Shown: positions 1-6,141 of the stretch, in pieces
Numbering within the stretch: the stretch's first letter is position 1
How the letters are laid out: each line of letters opens with the position of its first letter
Source: Chloracidobacterium sp. UBA6041
Lineage (GTDB): Bacteria; Acidobacteriota; Blastocatellia; Pyrinomonadales; Pyrinomonadaceae
NCBI GenBank assembly: GCA_002427845.1
Contig: DIYZ01000166.1
Coordinates: forward strand, 18,972-36,882
DNA: 17,911 nt
Direction: 5' to 3'
Program-made: the position numbers and the translations under genes
Notes under the pieces: generated by a model
Seen by the model: only the letters and a program-made list of their open reading frames with translations
The model's database searches: none
What the model was told of the DNA's origin: nothing

Positions 1-143
1 ATTACTGCGAGCAGATTATGCTTAGCGGGCATTCTTATGTTCGCAAACTGTTGAATTCGGAAAGCTGAGCCGAGGATAGACGGAAAGCCCGTGAGGTTTC
101 AAGGTAGCGGAAACATCTTCCAACCCTGGACGGCCGTTTACAC

Positions 144-173
144 GATTGCATTCATACCCGTCGGTATGCAATC
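144..173 (-). terminator. Hairpin at the deoC stop codon, possible 3'-end structure
   Basis: CATACC (153-158) pairs with GGTATG (163-168) around a 4-nt loop, and GATTGCAT (144-151) can pair with ATGCAATC (166-173) if a small bulge is allowed. The right arm overlaps the deoC stop codon (172-174). There is no clear T-tract on the minus strand, so this is an mRNA 3'-end structure or a weak terminator rather than a textbook intrinsic terminator. Confidence 0.4.
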
Positions 174-1092
174 AGTATTGCGTCGGAGCGCCGGCGTTAC
201 TTCTGACGCCGGCTGCTTCTTGTGCAATCTTCACGCCGACACTCGCGCCGATGCGCGTCGCTCCGGCTTCGACCAGCGCGCGCGCGTCATCAAGACCTTT
301 CACTCCGCCGGATGCTTTCACGCCCAGGTCCGCACCGACGGTGCGCCTCATCAATGCGATATCAGCCACGGTAGCGCCGCCCTTGGAAAATCCCGTCGAC
401 GTTTTCACGAAGTCGGCGCCGGCGTTTTTTGCGGCTAAACAGGCACGCACCTTTTCATCGTCAGTCAACAAAGCGGTTTCAATAATCACTTTGCACGTGA
501 CGTTGTATTCGTGCGCGACCTCTACAACTGAATGAATATCGTGTTCGACCAGACAATCGTCGCCACTCTTCAGCGCACCCACATTGATTACCATGTCAAC
601 TTCGCGCGCGCCATCGAAAATTGAGCGTCGCGCTTCGTAAGCCTTCACGTCCGAGAGCGTCGCGCCCAGGGGAAATCCGATTACCGTGCAAACAGGAACG
701 CCCGTGCCCTGAAGATTACATGCCGCGGCGCGCACCCACGTCGGATTGACGCAAACTGATGCGAAGCGATACCGCGCGGCTTCTTCACACAACTTCTTGA
801 TGTCTTCATCGGTCGCTTCAGGTTTCAGCAACGTGTGATCGATGAGGCTGGCCCAGTCTCTGGCGGAGGAAGTTTGGCCTAACACCAAACCAATGCGTGC
901 AGCCCCAGCATCAACTATTCGATGCATCCGCTCGGGGCACCGGTTGAAACATTCCGAAGTGCAACCGCAAAGTGAAGCCTGATGCAGACCATCACCGCCA
1001 TCCGCGCTAAGGCGCGCTACTATGGCGTCGGTGATCTGTTCGATTAAGAGTTCGAGGTCGCCGTTAGGCGAGCCATTGGACGAGTTTGCCAT
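172..1092 (-). CDS. deoC: Deoxyribose-phosphate aldolase with N-terminal microcompartment-targeting extension
   Basis: Cleaves 2-deoxyribose-5-phosphate to acetaldehyde and glyceraldehyde-3-phosphate. The class I aldolase body starts near residue 78 (IDHTLLKP at 84-91). The Schiff-base lysine is K230 in FVKTSTGF, with the second catalytic lysine K201 in KVIIET and the aspartate D166. At 306 residues it is about 80 longer than a usual DeoC. The extra N-terminus holds an amphipathic helix at about 12-28 (DLELLIEQITDAIVARL) that resembles BMC encapsulation peptides, then a cysteine cluster C42-x-C44-x3-C48-x3-C52. The start ATG has GGAG about 11 nt upstream. An RpiB gene with a similar type of tail lies upstream on the same strand, separated by a terminator-like hairpin, so deoC may have its own promoter. 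The aldolase call is firm; microcompartment targeting is inferred from the tail. Confidence 0.95.
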   Translation of the reverse strand: MANSSNGSPNGDLELLIEQITDAIVARLSADGGDGLHQASLCGCTSECFNRCPERMHRIVDAGAARIGLVLGQTSSARDWASLIDHTLLKPEATDEDIKKLCEEAARYRFASVCVNPTWVRAAACNLQGTGVPVCTVIGFPLGATLSDVKAYEARRSIFDGAREVDMVINVGALKSGDDCLVEHDIHSVVEVAHEYNVTCKVIIETALLTDDEKVRACLAAKNAGADFVKTSTGFSKGGATVADIALMRRTVGADLGVKASGGVKGLDDARALVEAGATRIGASVGVKIAQEAAGVRSNAGAPTQY

Positions 1093-1210
1093 TGGAAATA
1101 AAACTCCGAGCAGATGGGGCGTTGGTCGTTCCCCTGATTCAATATTCTAACACGTGTACTGGTTACCAGTTATTGCGCGTGCTTGTAGTTGCGGCGTTGC
1201 CCGAAGATGC

Positions 1211-1241
1211 AAAAAAGGGCAGGGATACCTTCCCTGCCCTA
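1211..1241 (-). terminator. Intrinsic terminator downstream of the rpiB-like gene
   Basis: A perfect 10-bp stem, AGGGCAGGGA (1216-1225) with TCCCTGCCCT (1231-1240), has a 5-nt loop. On the minus strand it is followed by six T residues (A-tract 1211-1216, the last of which is also in the stem). It lies about 80 nt after the RpiB stop and about 120 nt before the deoC start, which implies separate or attenuated transcription of deoC. Confidence 0.75.
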
Positions 1242-1319
1242 AAACTACGCCGGTCTGAATTGCGCGAGCCGGTCTTCGCGTCCCAAAGCATCACGCCTTT
1301 ATCGTTTGTCTAACACGAG

Positions 1320-2138
1320 TTAACGCAGATACTGTTTTTCGATTGCCTCAATTTTTCCTACTCTCTTGCGGTGTCGCTCTTCAGTCAATTCAGTGGCCAG
1401 CCAGGCTTGAACAATGTCGCGCATTTCCGCGCTGCTTATCGTCTTGCTTCCGAGGGTAAGGACATTCGCGCCGTTGTGTTCACGCGAGTTACGCGCAACT
1501 GCCACCGAGTAACAGGCCGCGGCGCGCACGCCGGGAACCTTGTTCGCCGTCATCGCGCTGCCAACCCCGGCGCCATCGATGACTATGCCGACATCTGCCG
1601 TGCCTTCCGCAACGCTTCGCGCGACCGCGTAAGCAAAGTCCGGATAGTCAACGGGATCTTCCGAATTCGTGCCGAAGTCATGGACCTGATGGCCCAGTTC
1701 ATTCAGAAAAGCCTTCAACTCTTCCTTCATTTTGAAACCGCCGTGGTCGGCCCCGACCGCAATCAACCGGGAAGCCTTCGACCCGCGCCTCGGCACGCGG
1801 CGAACAATCTCGATCTTCTTCTCGCTTACGATGTCCGCCGCCAAAGGAGTTAACCGTGCGCCTTCGGCAATACGCAGCACAGAACCGCTTGCCAGATCGC
1901 GGACGTCGTCTTCGGTGATGACCGTTTTTGACGATTCATCACGCGTCGTAGTTGTCTCCGAGGCTGTGTCCCGGCTCTTAGTGGCCGTGTCGATAAAACG
2001 GCTGGAAGTCTCACTCGGACGCTGATCGCCTTCGCCTTCCTGAGGAAGAGCCTTGTCCAAGACATCCCGAACCAGGGCTCTTATGCGGTCTCGTGTGGAG
2101 TTGTCGTCCATAGCATGTTGGTGGTCGCGTCCGTCCAT
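1320..2138 (-). CDS. rpiB: RpiB/LacA/LacB-family sugar-phosphate isomerase with BMC-type N-terminal extension
   Basis: The C-terminal ~148 residues (from LIAVGADHGGF at about 125) are a full RpiB-family ribose-5-phosphate isomerase domain, with VDYPDFA, TANKVPGVRAA and SREHNGANVL. RpiB interconverts ribose-5-P and ribulose-5-P. The catalytic cysteine of the family's C-G-T-G motif is replaced: the loop reads VIDGAGVGS, with D188 at the cysteine position. Ahead of the domain are an amphipathic helix (about 15-31, TRDRIRALVRDVLDKAL), a Ser/Thr-rich linker, and a segment at about 73-113 containing ARLTPLAAD. That segment resembles an N-terminal segment I associate with BMC proteins such as EutT. 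The start is uncertain: the first ATG lies at the edge of a heptad repeat array, and the ATG at 2111 would put the helix right at the N-terminus. Neither start has a clear Shine-Dalgarno. Its activity may differ from ordinary RpiB. Confidence 0.88.
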   Translation of the reverse strand: MDGRDHQHAMDDNSTRDRIRALVRDVLDKALPQEGEGDQRPSETSSRFIDTATKSRDTASETTTTRDESSKTVITEDDVRDLASGSVLRIAEGARLTPLAADIVSEKKIEIVRRVPRRGSKASRLIAVGADHGGFKMKEELKAFLNELGHQVHDFGTNSEDPVDYPDFAYAVARSVAEGTADVGIVIDGAGVGSAMTANKVPGVRAAACYSVAVARNSREHNGANVLTLGSKTISSAEMRDIVQAWLATELTEERHRKRVGKIEAIEKQYLR

Positions 2139-2201
2139 GGTCCGTGGTCCGTTGTCAGTGGTCCGTGGTCCGTGGTCAATGGCCGGTGGTCAGTGGACAG
2201 T
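2139..2201 (+). repeat. Heptanucleotide tandem array, left arm
   Basis: Nine consecutive 7-bp units follow GGTCCGT/GGTCAGT with substitutions. They abut the start of the rpiB-like gene. The units are the reverse complement of those in the array at 2283-2359, so the two could fold into a long imperfect hairpin. Confidence 0.8.
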
Positions 2202-2282
2202 AATACGTCGGGCCTCCGAGACTATGTCGTCCAGGATATGAACCTTGACGTGTCCCTGAACACGGACAGCTAAGAACAACCA

Positions 2283-2359
2283 ACCACTGACCACTGACCA
2301 CTGGCCACCGATCACTGGCCACTGACCACTGACCACTGCCCACTGCCCACTGCCCACCG
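2283..2359 (-). repeat. Heptanucleotide tandem array, right arm
   Basis: Eleven consecutive 7-bp units of the ACCACTG/CCCACTG type end 5 nt from the stop codon of the metallophosphatase gene. They are inverted relative to the array at 2139-2201. About 81 bp of non-repeat DNA (2202-2282) separates the arms and contains a small TGTCC/GGACA hairpin. Confidence 0.8.
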
Positions 2360-2364
2360 ACTCC

Positions 2365-3342
2365 CTAGCCCAGGGATTCATCACGCAAATCAAGCAGCTT
2401 GCCGGCCGCGGCGACCAGTTTGCCGTCGCGCATTTTCAGATCCACGCGGCCCACGTAAATACCGCTTTTACCTACTTGAAAGATGATTGTGTTGCCGCCC
2501 GACGGTGTCTTTGTTATCACCGGCTGCTTCATAAACGTATGCGTGTGGCCACTGGCGATAAAGTCGATACCGTCCACTTGCTCGGCAACCTGCGTATCGC
2601 CAATCTCGCCTTCCGCGGCGTTGGGATAGTAACCAAGGTGCGACATACCGACGACCAGTGTACAGCCTTCGCGCCCGCGCAACGTTCCAACAACCTCCCT
2701 CGACGCTTTTACCGGATCGTTGTACTTCACACCCTTAAAATTCTCTGGCGTGATCAAATTGTCGGGGCTTATCCCCAACCCGAAGAGTCCCACACGCACG
2801 CCTCCAATCACGCGCACAACGTAAGGCTTTACGCGGCTCTCCAGCGGCGTGCCGCGTATATCGTAGTTGCTGGACACGAAATCGAAGTTGGCAAATTTCA
2901 TGGCCGCTGCCAACGCATCCACACCGTTGTCAAAATCATGGTTACCCAGGGTGCCAACGTCGTAGCCGATCAACGACATCGACTTATACTCAACCTCGCC
3001 TTTGTAAAAATTGAAGTACGGCGTTCCCTGAAACACATCGCCGGCATCGATCAACAGCGTGTTCGGATTTTCTTTGCGCACACGTTTCACCAGAGTGGCC
3101 CGGCGCGCCACGCCGCCTTTGCCCGGATACTGCTTGTCGTTGCTGGGTAAGGGATCGATTTGCGAGTGGGTGTCATTGGTGTGAAGGATGGTAATTAGTG
3201 TTTCGCCGGCTGCTACCTCCAAAAGTGGGGCGCTAATCGCCGACCAGATGGGAGTAGAAAACAACTGCAACGCCGTCTGCGGAAACGCGACGGCCGCTCC
3301 GCCCGCAAGTGAAGCTTTCAGAAACGCGCGTCTCGTGATCAT
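2365..3342 (-). CDS. Tat-exported 5'-nucleotidase, metallophosphatase domain protein
   Basis: This is the N-terminal (catalytic) half of a UshA/CpdB-type 5'-nucleotidase as a separate 325-residue protein, likely removing phosphate from extracytoplasmic nucleotides. Residues 1-28 are a twin-arginine signal (TRRAFLKAS, arginines 4-5, then an alanine-rich hydrophobic stretch). The dinuclear-metal motifs are all present: NDTH (56-59), DAGD (99-102), GNHDF (133-137), SH (234-235) and GHTH (265-268). The substrate-binding C-terminal domain that normally follows is absent, but it is encoded by the gene immediately upstream. The start codon overlaps that gene's stop in an ATGA, so the two are translationally coupled. 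The likely role is phosphate and nucleoside scavenging feeding deoB and deoC nearby. Exact substrate specificity cannot be read from the sequence. Confidence 0.9.
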   Translation of the reverse strand: MITRRAFLKASLAGGAAVAFPQTALQLFSTPIWSAISAPLLEVAAGETLITILHTNDTHSQIDPLPSNDKQYPGKGGVARRATLVKRVRKENPNTLLIDAGDVFQGTPYFNFYKGEVEYKSMSLIGYDVGTLGNHDFDNGVDALAAAMKFANFDFVSSNYDIRGTPLESRVKPYVVRVIGGVRVGLFGLGISPDNLITPENFKGVKYNDPVKASREVVGTLRGREGCTLVVGMSHLGYYPNAAEGEIGDTQVAEQVDGIDFIASGHTHTFMKQPVITKTPSGGNTIIFQVGKSGIYVGRVDLKMRDGKLVAAAGKLLDLRDESLG

Positions 3343-4223
3343 GGCTGCGCTTCCTCCGTCGCTTCAGATGCTGCTTTATCGAAAACGAAACGACCATCAA
3401 AAGTGGCCTTGATGTCGCGGCCGGCTGCCGTTTCGCGTTTCACATACTGGATTATTGCGTCGCGAATCGTGAGCCCAAGCGGCTTGATGTTTTTTGCTTC
3501 ACGCAAAACCGAATAGTCGCCTTCTGTTTCCGAAGGTTTTGTGGCGCGACGATTCAATAAGTAATCGATGCTAATGACAGTATACGTCGCTGACGGATCG
3601 ATTTCTTTTTCCCTATCATCGATCAACAAGCCAACTGTTTCGAGTTCCGGTTTCTTATCGCTGCCAATTCGATATTTGATGCGCGCGCCGGACTGCGCAT
3701 CTTTGTAAGAAACTACTACGCGCAACAGATCCACAACCTGTGCTCCTGTCAGATCAAAAGCTACGAGTGCGTTTTCAAACGGCAAGAGTTCAAAAATATC
3801 TCGTTGGCTAAGCTCGCCTTCAGCCATTACACTTTTGCGCAGGCCTCCGCCATTTGTCACAGCTAGCATGACGGGCTTACCAAGCTTGCGAGTGGCCTCA
3901 GCGCGCATCGCGTCAGTGACAAAGTTGCCAAGCGATCCCGCGCCAATCCCGCTCTTCTTAAGATCGCCTTTCAGTTTCCCGATGACCTCGTCCAGCGCGC
4001 GCACTTTGGGAGCGTAGGCTTCCAGCATCTTGTCGACAGCCTTATCATCAGGAATGCTCGAGTCGACGACAGTTTCCGTTACCTTGGCGTGGACGTCAGA
4101 CGGTGTGTTAGCGGGAACGGGAGCCGGGCGTGCGGCAGCCTGGCCAAGCACCGCTTGCGCTGCTCCTCCAATTACGCAAAGCGAAAGCGCCCAACCAAGC
4201 AGCGCGAGTTTAGCTCTTGACAC
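3339..4223 (-). CDS. Exported 5'-nucleotidase C-terminal (substrate-binding) domain protein
   Basis: The protein matches the 5_nucleotid_C domain: TNGGGLRKS, then DIFELLPFENALVAFDLTG, and a late ISIDYLLN segment. In UshA-type enzymes this domain binds the nucleobase and lies C-terminal to the metallophosphatase; here it is its own gene and comes first. I chose the GTG start at 4223 because it has AAAGGAA about 10 nt upstream and leaves a clean Sec signal peptide (basic SRAK, hydrophobic core, AQA cleavage region) on a ~294-residue product. A TTG at 4268 would add 15 unlikely residues. Overlap with the next gene (ATGA) implies that the two halves are made together. One half uses Sec and the other Tat, so they would have to assemble after export. 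Confidence 0.87.
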   Translation of the reverse strand: MSRAKLALLGWALSLCVIGGAAQAVLGQAAARPAPVPANTPSDVHAKVTETVVDSSIPDDKAVDKMLEAYAPKVRALDEVIGKLKGDLKKSGIGAGSLGNFVTDAMRAEATRKLGKPVMLAVTNGGGLRKSVMAEGELSQRDIFELLPFENALVAFDLTGAQVVDLLRVVVSYKDAQSGARIKYRIGSDKKPELETVGLLIDDREKEIDPSATYTVISIDYLLNRRATKPSETEGDYSVLREAKNIKPLGLTIRDAIIQYVKRETAAGRDIKATFDGRFVFDKAASEATEEAQP

Positions 4224-4392
4224 TAAGATGATTCCTTTTTCAGCCGAAGCGAAAATATAACAGGGCAAAACTTTGCACCCGATTGACCTGGAGGGATAGC
4301 TTCAATAGTATGTCGCACCACAAGGCAGATTCGCAACAGTGTTAACTTCTGATAATTACAACACCTTCGTTTCAGTTTAGGAGATTACATAC

Positions 4393-4965
4393 TTGGCTAC
4401 CTCTTCCGTACGGATGCCATCGGAATTCAGCAATCCAAATCTCGAAGTGCTGCTTTCGGAGCAGCAGCTTCAGACAAGGATTAAAGAACTTGGCGCCGAA
4501 ATCACCCGCGATTATGCCGGCCTGAATCCCCTGCTGATTGGTGTGTTAAAAGGCGCCTGCTTTTTTCTGAGCGATCTCCTGCGCGCGATTGACACGCGCC
4601 TGAGCATCGAGTTTATGGCGATTTCCAGTTACGGCTCATCCACGCGCACGTCAGGCGAAGTTCGTATCATGAAAGATCTTGATGTGCCGATTGAAGGACG
4701 TCACATTCTTGTAGTCGAGGATATTGTTGATACGGGATTGACGCTTAGCTATCTACTCGCAAACCTGAAATCGCGGGGCGCGGCCAGCGTAAAACTGGCG
4801 GCACTGCTCGATAAACATGAACGGCGCGAGAAGGACGTGAAGATCGACTACCTGGGATTTCCTATCCCGGACTATTTCGTTGTCGGCTATGGGCTGGATT
4901 TCGCCGAACGCTACCGCAACCTGCCCTTCATTGCGGTCTTGAAAAATCCGGAAACCGCATCCTGA
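4393..4965 (+). CDS. hpt: Hypoxanthine phosphoribosyltransferase
   Basis: Transfers phosphoribose from PRPP to hypoxanthine (and usually guanine) to give IMP or GMP in purine salvage; cytoplasmic. The PRPP-binding signature VVEDIVDTGLT is at residues 107-117. The LKG loop (52-54), the SYGSSTRTSG flexible loop (about 79-88), and PDYFVVGYGLDFAERYR near the C-terminus are all typical of bacterial HPRT. The length (190) is normal. The start is TTG, supported by AGGAG at 4379-4383, 9 nt upstream; no ATG lies closer to that site. It is transcribed divergently from the split nucleotidase, so the 169-bp gap should hold both promoters. Its position among nucleotide-degrading genes suits recovery of bases released from nucleosides. 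Confidence 0.95.
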   Translation: MATSSVRMPSEFSNPNLEVLLSEQQLQTRIKELGAEITRDYAGLNPLLIGVLKGACFFLSDLLRAIDTRLSIEFMAISSYGSSTRTSGEVRIMKDLDVPIEGRHILVVEDIVDTGLTLSYLLANLKSRGAASVKLAALLDKHERREKDVKIDYLGFPIPDYFVVGYGLDFAERYRNLPFIAVLKNPETAS

Positions 4966-4988
4966 AACTCGATACGATCGTTTAGAGA

Positions 4989-5094
4989 GCGGACTTGTCC
5001 GCAACGCGGCTCTGCCGCCTTCAGTGCGGAAAGGTTTTGCCTTTCCGGCGGCAGGCAACAATTTATGAGGTTACGCCTCGCGCTTACGGGCGAG
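4989..5094. repeat. String of five short hairpins between hpt and the MBL gene
   Basis: Consecutive near-perfect palindromes: GCGGAC/GTCCGC (4989-5002), GCGGC/GCCGC (5006-5018), CGGAAAGG/CCTTTCCG (5027-5047), GAGG/CCTC (5067-5079) and CTCGC/GCGAG (5077-5094, overlapping the previous one). Loops are 2-8 nt. No long T-tract follows, so this is more than a simple hpt terminator. It may be a repetitive palindromic element or a structured 5' leader of the next gene. Confidence 0.65.
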
Positions 5095-5119
5095 CCGCCA
5101 GCATCAGAGGAGTATCCCA

Positions 5120-6024
5120 ATGAGAAACGGAAACCATCTTTTAATACTGGCAGCCTTACTGCTTTGCGTGGGCGTTGAAACCACCTACGCGCAGGATTTC
5201 TCGAAAGTCGAGATCAAGGTTACCAAAGTCGCCGGCAACGTTTATATGCTTGAAGGTTCCGGTGGAAACATCGGCGTCTCCGTAGGACCCGACGGAATCT
5301 TGATAGTTGACGATCAATTGCTCCACTCGCAGACAAGATCAAGGCCGCACTGAAGACCCTGGGCGAAGGCAAGCTAAAGTTTGTTTTGAACACTCACTAC
5401 CACGGGGATCATACCGGCGGCAACGCTGCTTTTGGTGTTGACGCCCCCATCATCGCGCAAACAAACGTGCGCAATCGGCTTTCGACGGAACAGAAGTCGA
5501 AGTTCTTCAACCGGACCACGCCGGCTTCACCGAAAGAGGCGCTGCCCGTTATCACGTTTGATCAATCAGTCTCGGTATTCTTCAACGGTGAGGAGATCAA
5601 GGTAATTCACTTCCCGCACGGGCATACCGATGGCGATAGCGTCATCTTCTTCACGGGCTCAAATGTAGTGCACATGGGCGACGACTTCTTCGCCGGGAGA
5701 TTTCCCGTAGTTGATCTGGAAGCCGGCGGCGATGTGGAAGGCATGACAAAGAACGTCGGCGACATTATTAGCAACCTGCGTCCGGGCGTGAAGATCATTC
5801 CGGGTCATGGCCCACTTTCAGACGCTGAAGGCCTGAAGGCGTTTCACCGCATGTTGGCGGAGACGACCGACATCGTGCGGAAGCGGATGGCCGCCGGCAA
5901 GACGCTGGAACAAATTAAGAGTGAAGGTCTGCCTGACGAATGGAAGACGTGGGGCTCGGGCTTCATCAAGACGGATGTCTGGCTCGAGCTGGTTTACCGC
6001 AGCCTCTCGGCGAAGCGCTCTTGA
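5120..6024 (+). pseudogene. Exported metallo-beta-lactamase-fold hydrolase, broken by a 1-nt frameshift
   Basis: Two open frames together make one MBL-fold protein of about 301 residues. The first part (5120 to about 5319) has a Sec signal peptide ending near TYAQ, then VYMLEGSGGNIGVSVGPDGILIVDD. The second part continues in another frame from 5320 (APLADKIKAALKTLG) through the zinc motif HYHGDHTGG, HFPHGHTDGDS and IPGHG. Restoring one T in the run at about 5318 (CAATTGCT to CAATTTGCT) would give the expected continuous DDQFAPLADKIKAAL. AGAGGAG lies 8 nt before the ATG. The substrate is unknown; the family includes exported glyoxalase-like, quinoprotein-relay and lactamase enzymes. Whether the deletion is real or a sequencing error in a short T-run cannot be told here. 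All downstream motifs are intact, which favours a recent event or an error. Confidence 0.85.
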
Positions 6025-6048
6025 CGAAAGCTATTCGAACTGTGTGAA

Positions 6049-6126
6049 GGTTTAGAGGCGCGCGCTGCCCGCCTGCTTTTTTTTTGCTTCGGACCTGAAT
6101 CGGTGGACAGCGCCCGTCTCTAAACC
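6049..6126. terminator. Bidirectional terminator between convergent MBL gene and deoB
   Basis: An imperfect 19-nt inverted repeat (6049-6067 with 6108-6126, 17 of 19 positions complementary) begins GGTTTAGAG and ends CTCTAAACC. Inside it, a smaller AGGCG/CGCCT hairpin is followed by nine T residues on the plus strand, which suits termination of the MBL gene. The convergent deoB gene ends 16 nt further on. Confidence 0.6.
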
Positions 6127-6141
6127 GCCAATCTTACTTCT

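Noticed and set aside
1..68. Open plus-strand frames at the left edge (one ending TGA at 54, another at 68), possibly the end of a gene
   Set aside because: Only 17-22 codons are visible, both frames are open by chance-compatible lengths, and no motif is recognisable.
2139..2359. Possible CRISPR array
   Set aside because: Units are 7 bp, contiguous and without spacers, and no cas genes are present.
2476..3150. 224-residue plus-strand open frame
   Set aside because: Entirely antisense to the metallophosphatase, whose motifs are unambiguous; no ribosome site and no protein-like features.
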